Shown: piece after piece, positions 26,140 through 34,446 of the stretch
How positions within the stretch are numbered: position 1 is the first letter of the stretch
Layout of the letters: every line of letters begins with the position of its first letter
Assembly (NCBI RefSeq): GCF_007829815.1
Contig: NZ_VIWT01000001.1
Span: 5,729,001 to 5,793,000 of the forward strand
Source of the DNA: Kitasatospora viridis
Lineage (GTDB): Bacteria > Actinomycetota > Actinomycetes > Streptomycetales > Streptomycetaceae
Direction: 5' to 3'
DNA length: 64,000 nt
Notes under the pieces: generated by a model
What the model was told of the DNA's origin: nothing
Database searches by the model: none
Seen by the model: only the letters and a program-made list of their open reading frames with translations
Position numbers and translations under genes: made by a program

Positions 26140-27336
26140 CTACGGCTGCGGGGCCAGTGCCAGGGCGGCGAGCAGCGCGGCGCCGTCGGACAGCACCGAC
26201 TCGTCGAAGACGGCCTCGGGGGAGTGGTTGTAGGCGGCGGTGGCCAACTCCCGCTCCGGGTGCAGGGCGCCGAGGAAGAAGTACGCGCCCGGCACCCGCT
26301 CCAGCACGAAGGAGAAGTCCTCCGCGCCGGCCAGCGGATCCGGCATCGCCACCACCCGGTCGGCGCCGAGCAGCGCGGCGGCCGTCCCGGCCACCTTGGC
26401 GGCGTGCGCCGGGTGGTTGGCGGTGACCGGGTAGCCGCGGACGTACTCGACCTCCGCGGTCAGCCCGTGCGCGGCGGCGATCCCCTCCACCACCCGGGGC
26501 AGCACCTCGGCGGCGCGCTCCTGGGCCGTACCGGAGAAGGACCGCACGGTCGCGGTGAACCGGGCCGTGTCGGGGATGATGTTCTCCTTCTCCCCGGAGT
26601 GGAAGGTGCCGACGGTGACCACCACCGGGTCGAAGACCGAGAAGGAGCGGGTCACCGCCGTCTGCAGCGCGGTGACCATCTCGCAGGCGGCCGGCAGCGG
26701 GTCCAGCGCGGCGTGCGGCGCCGAACCGTGGCCGCCGCGCCCGCGCACCACCACCTGCAACTGGTCGGCGGCGGCCATCATCGCGCCGTCGCGCACCGCC
26801 ACCACGCCGCTGGGCAGCAGCCCGGACGAGACGTGCAGCGCGTAGGCGGCGGCGACCGGGCGGTCCGGGCCCGCCGCGGTCAGCACGCCCTCCTCGATCA
26901 TCGGCTCCGCCCCGCCCGGGCCCTCCTCGCCGGGCTGGAACATCAGCACCACGTCGCCCGGCAGTTCGGTCCGCCGCTCGGCCAGCAGCCGGGCCGCGCC
27001 GACCAGGATCGCGGTGTGCAGGTCGTGGCCGCAGGCGTGCATCTGCCCGGTCAGCTCGGAGACCGGGCCGCCGGGCAGCGGGCGCTCGTGCACCGGCAGC
27101 CCGTCCATGTCGCCGCGCAGCAGCACCGTCGGTCCGTCGCCCGCACCGCGCAGCACGGCGGTCACCGAGTCCAGCGCCGTGCCGGTGGTGACCTCCAGCG
27201 GCAGGCCGGCCAAGGCGTCGAGCACCAGCCGCTGGGTGCGCGGCAGGCGCAGGCCGAGCTCCGGCACCGCGTGCAGTTCCCGGCGCAGGGCGGCCAGTTC
27301 GGGTTGCAGCGCGGCCGCGCTCTCTCGCAGGTCCAT
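26140..27336 (-). CDS. M20-family amidohydrolase/peptidase
   Basis: 398 residues. Metal ligands lie in LLRGDMDGLPV, MHACGHDLHTAILVGAARLL and FQPGEEGPGGAEPMIEEG, with GAEDFSF near the C-terminus, as in hippurate hydrolases and N-acyl amino-acid amidohydrolases. The dimerisation lid lies between about residues 185 and 295. It cleaves N-acyl amino acids or similar amides in the cytosol. AGGAG precedes ATG 27336, and the Ser/Thr kinase stop lies only 10 bp upstream, so both are probably on one transcript. Confidence 0.93.
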   Translation of the reverse strand: MDLRESAAALQPELAALRRELHAVPELGLRLPRTQRLVLDALAGLPLEVTTGTALDSVTAVLRGAGDGPTVLLRGDMDGLPVHERPLPGGPVSELTGQMHACGHDLHTAILVGAARLLAERRTELPGDVVLMFQPGEEGPGGAEPMIEEGVLTAAGPDRPVAAAYALHVSSGLLPSGVVAVRDGAMMAAADQLQVVVRGRGGHGSAPHAALDPLPAACEMVTALQTAVTRSFSVFDPVVVTVGTFHSGEKENIIPDTARFTATVRSFSGTAQERAAEVLPRVVEGIAAAHGLTAEVEYVRGYPVTANHPAHAAKVAGTAAALLGADRVVAMPDPLAGAEDFSFVLERVPGAYFFLGALHPERELATAAYNHSPEAVFDESVLSDGAALLAALALAPQP

Positions 27337-27346
27337 CCGGCTCCTC

Positions 27347-29098
27347 CTACTGTTGGCGGGTCAGGGCGGCGGGAGTGAACCCGTCCTGACTGATCTCCAG
27401 GGTGCCATCGGAGTTCAGTCGCAGCGTCACCGTGTCGGGCGCGGTGTTCGAACCGCAGCCCGAGGTGCCGGTGGTGCCGGCCTCCGAGAGCACCATGGTG
27501 GTGTCGTCGGCCGAGACCAGGGTGTCGGCGCCGTTGCAGATGGTGTTCTCGGTGGGGTAGGTGGTGCTGGACTGGCCCACCACCTGGCCGACCGCGCCCT
27601 GGACCAGGGAGATCTGGTAAGTCACCGGGTCGGAGCGCCCGTTCAGCGTGATGGTCATCGAGCCGGTCCAGTTGCCGGGGAACCCGGCGGCCAGCGCGCC
27701 GTCGGGGGACGGGCTGGGCGGCGGCGTGGGGCTGTCACTGGTGACCACCGGGCTCGGAGTCGGGGTCGGGAGGGGCGCCGGCTGCGGGGCGGCGTGGTGG
27801 CCGGTCAGGTAGTAGGCGAGCACGGCGGCGCCGGCCACCACCACGGCCGCGCCCGCCGCGATCAGCACGGTGCGGGTGCGGTTGCCGCCGGGCGCCGGGG
27901 CGGCGGTCGGAGGGTACGGAGTCGGGGCCGGGGACGGGAACGGCTGTTGGTAGGGCTGCTGTTGGTACGGCTGCTGTTGGTACGGGTTCTGCTGGTAGGG
28001 GTTCGGCGGCTGGTACGGGCCCGGGTTGTAGCCGGCCGGGGTGGTCGGCGCGGCCGGCAGCTCGCTGTACGGCGAGGGCCGGGGCGCGAGCGGGGGCGTG
28101 GCGGGCGGGGCGGGCACCGGGGTCGGCGGGGTCGGCGGGCCGAACGCGCCGGGCGGCACGGCGTCGTGCACCGGCGGCGCGGCCGGTCGCGGATCGGTGT
28201 CCAGCTCCAGCAGCTGCGCCGCCAGCCGGCCCATCGACTCGGCCAGCATCGGCGGCAGCCAGCCGACCTGACCGAGCATCATGGTGCCGGGCGGGCCGCC
28301 GTTCAGCCGCTCGCGCAGTTCGGCTGGGGTGGGCCGGTCGGCGGGCTCCTTGGCCAGGCAGTCCAGCACCAGCCGGCGCAGGTCGCCCTCCAGCGGGCCG
28401 AGTTCGGGCGTCTCGTTGAGCACTCGGTAGAGCAGCACCGCCGCGCTCACCCCCTCGCCGAACGGCGCGGTGCCGGTGGCCGCGAAGGCCAGCACCGCGC
28501 CGAGCGAGAAGACGTCGCTGGGCGGGCCGGCCTGGTCGCCGCGGGCCTGCTCGGGCGACATGAAGCCGGGCGAGCCGACCACGTAGCCGGACTGGGTGAG
28601 CGCGCCGGCGGCGTCCATCGCGCGGGCGATGCCGAAGTCGATCAGCCGGGGGCCGTCCAGCGCCAGCATCACGTTGGACGGCTTGACGTCCCGGTGCACC
28701 AGGCCGAGCCCGTGCACCGCGCCGAGCGCGTCGGCCAGGCCGGCGCCCAGGGTGCGCACGGCCGCGCCGTTCAGCGGGCCGAACTCGCGCACCGCCTGGC
28801 CGAGCGCGGGCCCGGCCACGTAGCCGGTGGCCACCCAGGGCAGCGGGCCCTCGGTGTCCGCGTCCAGCACCGGCGCCGTCCACCGGCCGCCGACGGTGCG
28901 GGCCGCCCGCACCTCCTGGCGGAACCGGCGGCGGAACTCCTCGTCCTGCGCGAACTCGCCGTGCACCACCTTGACGGCGACGGTCCGCCCGCCGGTGTTG
29001 CGGCCCAGGTAGACCGTGCCCATGCCGCCCGCCCCGAGCCGTCGCAGCAGCCGGTACTCGCCGACCTGCCGCGGGTCCTGCGGCCCCAGTGCCTCCAT
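27347..29098 (-). CDS. Membrane Ser/Thr protein kinase with Pro/Gln-rich juxtamembrane repeats
   Basis: 583 residues. The N-terminal Hanks kinase has a glycine loop (LGAGGMGTVYLG), Lys43 (AVKVVHGEF), catalytic HRDVKPSNVM, FGIAR of the DFG segment, and SPEQARGDQAGPPSDVFSLG. A Pro-rich region with YQQxPYQQQ repeats (12-bp DNA repeats near 27953-28003) leads to one membrane span (VLIAAGAAVVVAGAAVLAYY). An extracellular C-terminal domain of about 110 residues with two Cys resembles none of PASTA, NHL or beta-propeller. It phosphorylates proteins in response to an unknown external cue. Confidence 0.93.
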   Translation of the reverse strand: MEALGPQDPRQVGEYRLLRRLGAGGMGTVYLGRNTGGRTVAVKVVHGEFAQDEEFRRRFRQEVRAARTVGGRWTAPVLDADTEGPLPWVATGYVAGPALGQAVREFGPLNGAAVRTLGAGLADALGAVHGLGLVHRDVKPSNVMLALDGPRLIDFGIARAMDAAGALTQSGYVVGSPGFMSPEQARGDQAGPPSDVFSLGAVLAFAATGTAPFGEGVSAAVLLYRVLNETPELGPLEGDLRRLVLDCLAKEPADRPTPAELRERLNGGPPGTMMLGQVGWLPPMLAESMGRLAAQLLELDTDPRPAAPPVHDAVPPGAFGPPTPPTPVPAPPATPPLAPRPSPYSELPAAPTTPAGYNPGPYQPPNPYQQNPYQQQPYQQQPYQQPFPSPAPTPYPPTAAPAPGGNRTRTVLIAAGAAVVVAGAAVLAYYLTGHHAAPQPAPLPTPTPSPVVTSDSPTPPPSPSPDGALAAGFPGNWTGSMTITLNGRSDPVTYQISLVQGAVGQVVGQSSTTYPTENTICNGADTLVSADDTTMVLSEAGTTGTSGCGSNTAPDTVTLRLNSDGTLEISQDGFTPAALTRQQ

Positions 29099-29216
29099 GC
29101 CCCCACCCTCCGCCGTGTCGGTGACACGGACGAAGGTACCGGTCCCGCAGCGGAGGTGAAGGGGTTCGTGGCGCCCGAAAGCTCTCGTGGCTGAACGGTG
29201 ATGTGGCGACGACGCG

Positions 29217-29873
29217 TCAGTCGTCGTGGCCGGTCAGGCCGAAGAGCGGCAGACAGGGCGTCAGGCCGGCCACCGCCACCGGCACGCTGCGGTGCGCCTC
29301 CCAGTCCTCGCGGCTCAGCCGCAGCCGGTGGCTGGCCACCCGGGCGCCGCGCACCACGTAGTGGTCGGTGCCGTCCGGGCGGTAGCCGAGCCGGCGCGAG
29401 ACGGCGGCCGAGCCCTCGTTGCCGTCCAGGTAGCCGGAGCCGGCGGTCAACGCGCCGAGCCCGGCGAAGGCCAGGTGCAGGACGGCGGCCCGCATCTCGG
29501 TGCCGACGCCCTGGCCGTGGTGCGCCAGGCCGAGCCAGGAGCCGCTGTGCACCTCCCGCTTGACCGCGAACTCCCTGGCCCAGAGCGACTGCAGCCCGAG
29601 CACCTCGCCGTCGCGCAGCACCACGAGGTTGAGGCTCCAGTCCTGCGGCGTCCAGTTGCCCCGGCGCAGCCAGTGGTGCTGGACGACGGAGCGGGCCCGC
29701 TCGGTCGGCGGCAGGTCGGTCCAGGTGTTGATGAACGGCATCCGGTCGGGCTCGTGCACGCCCGCGGCGGCCAGCTCGGCGAGCGCGGCCAACTGCGGCT
29801 CGGTGGGCAGCCGCAGTTCGAGCCGGGGCGTGGTCAGGCGCAGCCCCAGCGGGGGCCAGTGATCGCTCAGCAT
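29217..29873 (-). CDS. GNAT-family N-acetyltransferase
   Basis: 218 residues from ATG 29873; GTG 29894 would add seven. The RimJ/RimL-type start LRLTTPRLELRLPTEPQL is followed by the acetyl-CoA site region SWLGLAHHGQGVGTEMRAAVLHLAF, with Q/R-x-x-G-x-G/A represented by H-G-Q-G-V-G, then LDGNEGSAAVSRRLGYRPDGTD. It probably acetylates a protein N-terminus or a small amine. It is in the same direction as the TetR gene upstream but separated by 31 bp. Confidence 0.88.
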   Translation of the reverse strand: MLSDHWPPLGLRLTTPRLELRLPTEPQLAALAELAAAGVHEPDRMPFINTWTDLPPTERARSVVQHHWLRRGNWTPQDWSLNLVVLRDGEVLGLQSLWAREFAVKREVHSGSWLGLAHHGQGVGTEMRAAVLHLAFAGLGALTAGSGYLDGNEGSAAVSRRLGYRPDGTDHYVVRGARVASHRLRLSREDWEAHRSVPVAVAGLTPCLPLFGLTGHDD

Positions 29874-29904
29874 TCCGGCATTCTGGCTGGTCACCGACGC
29901 CGGG

Positions 29905-30498
29905 TCACCCGGATTTCGGAGTGATGCCGAGGGTGGCCGCGATGGCCGGGGCGAGGGCGGCGACCAGTTGCTCGGGTTCGAGCGCGACGACGCCCGGCAG
30001 CCGGAGCAGGTAGCGGGTGACGGCCACGCCGAGCAGCTGCGCGGCGACCACGCCGCCGGCCCGGGCGGCGGCCTGCGGGCCGACCGCGGCGACCAGCGCC
30101 GGGGCCACCTGGCGGGCGAAGACCTCGTGCAGCCGGGCGGCCGCCTTCTCGTTGGTGACGCCGGAGCGCAGCAGCATCAGCAGCGCGTCGTCCGCCGGGG
30201 CGTGCTCCCAGCGGTGCAGGAAGTGCCGGACCATCAGCTCCGGCAGCTCGGCCGGCGGCACCGCGGACAGGTCGGGCAGGTGCAGGTCGACGGTCAGGGC
30301 GGCGTCGAAGAGCTGCTCCTTGCTGCCGAAGTAGCGCATCACCATCGAGGGGTCGATCTGCGCGTCGGCGGCGACCGCGCGGATGGTGGTGCGCTCGTAG
30401 CCGTGGGCGGCGAACCGGTCGCGGGCGCTGCGCAGGATCGCGGCGCGGGTGGTCTCGGCGGAGCGGCGGGCGGGGGCGTCCCCGGTGCTGTCGGTCAT
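29905..30498 (-). CDS. TetR-family repressor
   Basis: 197 residues from ATG 30498. The HTH domain is TRAAILRSARDRFAAHGYERTTIRAVAADAQIDPSMVMRYFGSKEQLFDAAL (about 18-70). The ligand domain belongs to the TetR_C group with LHEVFARQVAPALVAAVG and AQLLGVAVTRYLLRLP. It is divergent from a flavin monooxygenase. Three CAAC-N4-GTTG palindromes and two overlapping promoters fill the gap, so autorepression and repression of the monooxygenase are very likely. The inducer is unknown. Confidence 0.94.
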   Translation of the reverse strand: MTDSTGDAPARRSAETTRAAILRSARDRFAAHGYERTTIRAVAADAQIDPSMVMRYFGSKEQLFDAALTVDLHLPDLSAVPPAELPELMVRHFLHRWEHAPADDALLMLLRSGVTNEKAAARLHEVFARQVAPALVAAVGPQAAARAGGVVAAQLLGVAVTRYLLRLPGVVALEPEQLVAALAPAIAATLGITPKSG

Positions 30499-30523
30499 GC
30501 GGATCAGCCTATGCCAACGCTTG

Positions 30524-30552
30524 TTGACATGGTGTCGGGGCGGGGCCACTAT
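30524..30552 (+). promoter_or_regulatory. Promoter of the flavin monooxygenase
   Basis: TTGACA, 17-bp spacer, CACTAT. The consensus -35 lies in the first operator and the transcription start falls in the second or third, a classical repression layout. Confidence 0.75.
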
Positions 30553-30558
30553 TGTCAA
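30529..30558 (-). promoter_or_regulatory. Promoter of the TetR gene
   Basis: On the minus strand: TTGACA (30558-30553, inside the second operator), 18-bp spacer, CACCAT (30534-30529). It occupies nearly the same DNA as the divergent promoter, so polymerase can bind only one at a time. Confidence 0.65.
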
Positions 30559-30605
30559 CAAGCGTTGGCCAACAAGCGTTGGCATCGATTGAAGGGGGCA
30601 CCACC

Positions 30606-31736
30606 ATGACCGGCACCGCACTTCCCGAGCGCACCACCGTCGCCGTCGTCGGCGCGGGTCCGGCCGGCCTGACCCTGGCGGTCACGCTGGCCGAGGCCGG
30701 CATCGACTGCGTCCTGCTGGACCGGCTGGCCGAGGGCGCCAACACCTCGCGGGCCGCCGTGGTGCACGCCCGCACGCTGGAGGTGCTGGCCGAGCTGGGC
30801 GCCGCCGACCAGCTGGTGGCCGGCGGCCTGACGCTGGATCACTTCGCGGTCCGCGACGGCGCCCGGCGGCTGGCCCGGGTCTCCTTCGCCAAGCTGCCGA
30901 CCGCCTACCCGTTCGCCCTGCTCACCCCGCAGGACCACACCGAGGCCGTGCTGCTGGAGCGGCTGCGGGCGCTCGGCGGCGACGTGCACCGGCCGTTCGA
31001 GGTGGTCGGCGCGGTGCAGGACGCCGACGGGGTCACCCTCACCATGGCCACCGGCGAGCGGCTGCGGGCCGACTACGCGGTCGGCACCGACGGGATGCAC
31101 AGCACGGTGCGCGAGGCGGCCGGGATCGGCTTCACCGGCTCCACCTACGCGGAGTCGTTCGTGCTGGCCGACGTGCGGATGGACTGGGCGCCCGGGCCCG
31201 AGGAGGTCGCGCTGGCCTTCGGCAACGCCGGGGTGTTCGTGGTCGCGCCGCTGCCCGGCGGCCGCTACCGGGTGGTGGCCGTGGTCGCCGACGCGCCGGC
31301 CGAGCCGGACCTCGCGTACGTGCGCCGGCTGATGGAGGAGCGGGCGCCGGGGCAGGCGGTGGTGCACGAGGTGGTCTGGTCCTCGCGGTTCCGGGTGCAC
31401 CACCGGGTCGCCGACCACTACCGGGCCGGGCGGCTCTTCCTGGCCGGCGACGCGGCCCACGTGCACAGCCCGGCCGGCGGGCAGGGCATGAACACCGGCA
31501 TCCAGGACGCCTACGCGCTCGGCCGGGCCTTCGCCACCGGCACCCTGGACGGCTACGAGGCCCGGCGCCGCCCGGTCGCCCAGCGGGTGGTGGCCTTCAC
31601 CGACCGGATGACCCGGGTCGCCACCTTCACCGGTCCGAAGCGGGCGGTGCGCAACACGGTGATGCCGGTGCTCTCCCGGGTGCCGGCCTTCCAGCGCAAG
31701 CTGGCCCGCGAGCTGGCCGAGCTGGACTACCGCTGA
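30606..31736 (+). CDS. FAD-dependent aromatic monooxygenase (TetR-controlled)
   Basis: 376 residues from ATG 30606 with GAAGGGGG upstream. Class A flavoprotein hydroxylase: GAGPAG (16-21), the DG motif (YAVGTDGMHSTVREAAG) and GDAAHVHSPAGGQGMNTGIQDA (about 281-302). It lacks the thioredoxin-like C-terminal domain of the larger polyketide hydroxylases. Relatives hydroxylate aromatic polyketides or inactivate antibiotics such as rifamycin and tetracycline. With a divergent TetR and no biosynthetic cluster, a xenobiotic or antibiotic-inactivating role is plausible (inference). Its end overlaps the convergent small gene by 10 bp. Confidence 0.9.
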   Translation: MTGTALPERTTVAVVGAGPAGLTLAVTLAEAGIDCVLLDRLAEGANTSRAAVVHARTLEVLAELGAADQLVAGGLTLDHFAVRDGARRLARVSFAKLPTAYPFALLTPQDHTEAVLLERLRALGGDVHRPFEVVGAVQDADGVTLTMATGERLRADYAVGTDGMHSTVREAAGIGFTGSTYAESFVLADVRMDWAPGPEEVALAFGNAGVFVVAPLPGGRYRVVAVVADAPAEPDLAYVRRLMEERAPGQAVVHEVVWSSRFRVHHRVADHYRAGRLFLAGDAAHVHSPAGGQGMNTGIQDAYALGRAFATGTLDGYEARRRPVAQRVVAFTDRMTRVATFTGPKRAVRNTVMPVLSRVPAFQRKLARELAELDYR

Positions 31737-31987
31737 GCCGGCGTCACCTCGCCGGTCAGCCCGCCCGGCGCCCAGTCGACGGTCAGCGGGCCGCCGAAGA
31801 ACTCCTCGCCGAGCCCGGCGAGCATCGCCTCGGCGGCCGCCCTGGCCCGCTCCGGGCCGGCGTCGGCGGGCAGGCCGCCCAGACCGCCGCAGGTCCGCCC
31901 GCCCTTGATGTCGACGGTGCTGTGCCGCCACTCGCCGCGGGCCCGGAGCAGCAGGATCGAGGCCGGCAGCGGGAAACGGGTGCTCAT
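31727..31987 (-). CDS. Small protein coupled to the VWA gene (86 aa)
   Basis: ATG 31987 overlaps the stop of the VWA gene (ATGA), so translation is coupled. The sequence begins MSTRFPLPASILLLRARGEW and contains KGGRTCGGLGGLPADAG. It is mixed alpha/beta with no signal or membrane segment. Function unknown. Its position as third gene of a MoxR-VWA operon suggests a helper or substrate of that chaperone pair. Confidence 0.65.
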   Translation of the reverse strand: MSTRFPLPASILLLRARGEWRHSTVDIKGGRTCGGLGGLPADAGPERARAAAEAMLAGLGEEFFGGPLTVDWAPGGLTGEVTPAQR

Positions 31988-33363
31988 ACCGGCAGCAGCC
32001 GTTCGATCAGGGTGCCCAGCTGGCGGGCGTTGCGGCAGGGGTGCATCTCCACCACCGAGGCGTAGCGCAGGGCGGCGGAGTCGCCGGTGGTCCACAGGTC
32101 GGGGGGCTCGGGGTTGAGCCAGAACACCCGGCGGGCGCGCAGCGCGATCGCGCGCAGGGCGGCCAGGTTGGGGTCGCGGTGGTTGTTGCGGGCGTCGCCG
32201 AGGACCAGCACCGAGGTGCGCGGGCCGACCGCGTCGAGGTGGCGGTCGGCGAACTCGCCGAGCGCCGTGCCGTAGTCGGAGTTGCTGTGGTAGCCCATCA
32301 CCTGGGCGGTGGTCAGGATCCGTTCGGCGGTGGAGCCCGGGTCGCGGCCGACCAGGTCGGTCACCTCCGCCATCCGGTTGACGAAGCCGAACACCCGCAC
32401 CCGGCTGAACTCCGACTTGAGCGCCTGCACCAGCAGCATGGTGAAGTCGGCGAAGCCGGCCACCGAGCCGGAGACGTCGCAGAGCAGCACCAGCTCCGGC
32501 CGCTGGGGCCGGCGGTGCCGGTAGGCCGGGCGCAGCGGCACCCCGCCGGTGGAGAGCGAGCGGCGCAGCGTGCGGCGCAGGTCGATCTCGCCGTGCGAGG
32601 CCCGGCGGCGGCGCGCCGCGAGCCGGGTGGCGAGCTTGCGGGACAGCGGGCGGACGGCCTTGCGCAACTCGGCCAGCTGGTCCCGTCCCGCGTACAGGAA
32701 GTCGATCTGGTCGATCGTGGGCGCCACCGCCCGCCGCGCGATCCGGTCGGTGCCGCGCAGCTCGGCCACCCGGCGCCGGGCCTCGGTGCCGACCATGCCG
32801 CGGAACTCCTGGATCCGGCGCCGGATCTCGTCCGCCGTCAGCCGGTCGGTGAAGTCCGGCGCGGGGCGCCCCTCGCGCAGCGCCGCCAGCACCCGGGCGA
32901 GCAGGATCTCCGGGCGCAGCCGGTCCAGGGTCTGCGCGGCCGAGTAGCCGTCCGAACCCGGCGTCGAGCCGTACTGGCCGAGCAGCCCCACCGCCTCGCC
33001 CGCCAGCTGGGCCAGCCGGGCCTGATCGCCCGCGGCCAGTGCCGCCGCCAGCCGCTCGCGCAGCTGCTCCGCGTCGGCCGCCGGAGCGGCGCCGGGCTCC
33101 GGCTCGCCCTCCCGCAGTGGGAACGCGCCGACCCGCAGCGGGAAGTAGAGGTCGAAGGTGGCGTCGAAGACCGCGCGCTGCCGCTCGCCGCGCAGCAGCG
33201 CCGCCGCCAGCCCCTCGCGCAGCCGCTCCCGGTGGGCCAGGCCGAGCACCTCGGCCACGGCCGCCGCGTCCACCGTCTCGCTCGGCCCGACCCGCAGGCC
33301 GTTGGCCCGCAGCGCGTGGACGAAGGAGGTGAGCCGCTGGGTCAGTCCTGGCTGGGTGGTCAA
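31984..33363 (-). CDS. VWA-domain protein (CoxE-like) paired with MoxR
   Basis: 459 residues. The best start is TTG 33363, overlapping the MoxR stop (TTGA); no ATG or GTG lies near the conserved N-terminus LTSFVHALRANGLRVGPSETVDA. The VWA domain is in the C-terminal half with MIDAS residues D-V-S-G-S (LLCDVSGSVAGF) and LVLGDARNN. Highly basic stretches (RKLATRLAARRRR) lie before it. Such proteins work with MoxR AAA+ ATPases to insert metals or mature target proteins. Confidence 0.88.
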   Translation of the reverse strand: MTTQPGLTQRLTSFVHALRANGLRVGPSETVDAAAVAEVLGLAHRERLREGLAAALLRGERQRAVFDATFDLYFPLRVGAFPLREGEPEPGAAPAADAEQLRERLAAALAAGDQARLAQLAGEAVGLLGQYGSTPGSDGYSAAQTLDRLRPEILLARVLAALREGRPAPDFTDRLTADEIRRRIQEFRGMVGTEARRRVAELRGTDRIARRAVAPTIDQIDFLYAGRDQLAELRKAVRPLSRKLATRLAARRRRASHGEIDLRRTLRRSLSTGGVPLRPAYRHRRPQRPELVLLCDVSGSVAGFADFTMLLVQALKSEFSRVRVFGFVNRMAEVTDLVGRDPGSTAERILTTAQVMGYHSNSDYGTALGEFADRHLDAVGPRTSVLVLGDARNNHRDPNLAALRAIALRARRVFWLNPEPPDLWTTGDSAALRYASVVEMHPCRNARQLGTLIERLLPV

Positions 33364-34235
33364 CTGAGGGTCAGCTTCCCGGCGGCGCGGGTGATGTCCT
33401 CCTGGTGCTTGAGCAGCACCCCGAGGGTGGCCCGGACCAGGGCGTCGTCCAGGCTGCCGGCGCCGAGCGCCAGCAGGGTGCGGGCCCAGTCGATGGTCTC
33501 CGCCACCGAGGGCAGCTTGCGCAGCTCCATCGCCCGCAGCGCGGCCACCACCTTGACCACCGACTCGGCCAGCGCCGCCTCCAGGCCCGGCACCCGCAGC
33601 CGGACGATCCGCTGCTCCAGCTCCTGGTCCGGGAAGTCCAGGTGCAGGAAGAGACAGCGCCGGCGCAGCGCCTCGGACAGCTCCCGGGTCGCGTTGGAGG
33701 TGAGCACCACGAACGGGCGGCGCTCGGCGGTGATGGTGCCCAGCTCGGGCACCGTGACCTGGAAGTCGCTGAGCACCTCCAGCAGCAGGCCCTCCACCTC
33801 GACGTCGGCCTTGTCGGTCTCGTCGATCAGCAGCACGGTCGGCTCGCTGCCGCGGATCGCGGTGAGCAGCGGGCGCGGCAGCAGGAACTCCTCGCTGAAG
33901 ATGTCGGTGCGGGCCTGCTCCCAGCCCTCGTCCCGGCCGGCCGTGATCCGCAGCAACTGCTTGGCGTGGTTCCACTCGTAGAGCGCGCGGGCCTCGTCCA
34001 CGCCCTCGTAGCACTGCAGCCGGATCAGCCGGGCGCCGGCCACCTCGGCCACCGCCTTGGCCAGTTCGGTCTTGCCGACCCCGGCCGGCCCCTCCACCAG
34101 CAGCGGCTTGCCGAGCCGGTCGGCCAGGAAGACGGTGGTGGCGACCGCGGTGGAGGCCAGGTAGCCGGCCGCGGCGAGCCGGTCGGTGACCTCGTCCACC
34201 GAGTCGAAGAACCCTGTCGTCGTACCGTCCGTCAT
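33360..34235 (-). CDS. MoxR-family AAA+ ATPase
   Basis: 291 residues from ATG 34235 with AGGAG upstream. Walker A is EGPAGVGKTELAKAVA, Walker B is TVLLIDETDKAD, sensor 1 is VVLTSNATRELSEALRRRC with arginine finger region, and LHLDFPD follows. MoxR ATPases act as chaperones with VWA partners. First gene of a tightly overlapped MoxR-VWA-small protein operon. The client is not encoded next to it; the FAD oxidoreductase gene is divergent. Confidence 0.93.
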   Translation of the reverse strand: MTDGTTTGFFDSVDEVTDRLAAAGYLASTAVATTVFLADRLGKPLLVEGPAGVGKTELAKAVAEVAGARLIRLQCYEGVDEARALYEWNHAKQLLRITAGRDEGWEQARTDIFSEEFLLPRPLLTAIRGSEPTVLLIDETDKADVEVEGLLLEVLSDFQVTVPELGTITAERRPFVVLTSNATRELSEALRRRCLFLHLDFPDQELEQRIVRLRVPGLEAALAESVVKVVAALRAMELRKLPSVAETIDWARTLLALGAGSLDDALVRATLGVLLKHQEDITRAAGKLTLS

Positions 34236-34348
34236 ACCGTCAACTCCTGCCCCTGGTAGCTGCAGCAACCTTAGACCTACCGGCAAGTACGGTGGGCTCG
34301 GCCCGGCGAATCCGCGGGCGTGGGCGAACCACCGGAACGTAGGGGTCA

Positions 34349-34370
34349 GTTCACTCGGTGTTCACTGCTC
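34349..34370 (+). promoter_or_regulatory. PHO box (two 11-bp direct repeat units)
   Basis: GTTCACTcggt at 34349-34359 is followed at once by GTTCACTgctc at 34360-34370. The Streptomyces PhoP consensus unit is GTTCACC plus four bases at 11-bp spacing, so both units match six of seven core bases in the right phase. It lies 77-98 bp upstream of the FAD oxidoreductase start. Confidence 0.75.
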
Positions 34371-34415
34371 GGCCGTCATCAGGTCCCCTGGCGGGATCTA
34401 TGTTTCCCGTGACAA

Positions 34416-34431
34416 AGTTGTTCATACAACT
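34416..34431 (+). promoter_or_regulatory. 16-bp palindrome just upstream of the FAD oxidoreductase
   Basis: agttgt-tcat-acaact is a perfect 6-4-6 palindrome in unusually AT-rich DNA, ending five bases before the ribosome site. TTGT/ACAA half-sites are typical of GntR-family repressors. No GntR gene is in the window. Confidence 0.7.
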
Positions 34432-34446
34432 GGGCAAGGGAGAGAC

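Larger units (their letters stand above)
30512..30585. promoter_or_regulatory. Three TetR operators (CAAC-N4-GTTG)
   Basis: Palindromes at 30515-30526, 30556-30567 and 30570-30581. The first is the inverse of an almost identical 17-bp copy at 30553-30569; the second and third are direct copies 14 bp apart. They flank and overlap the divergent promoters of the TetR and monooxygenase genes. Confidence 0.85.

Noticed and set aside
30606..31736. Monooxygenase as part of an aromatic polyketide cluster
   Set aside because: No ketosynthase, cyclase or other polyketide gene occurs in the window.
31727..34235. MoxR-VWA locus as a ternary conflict system
   Set aside because: The additional effector or beta-propeller components expected for such systems are absent.
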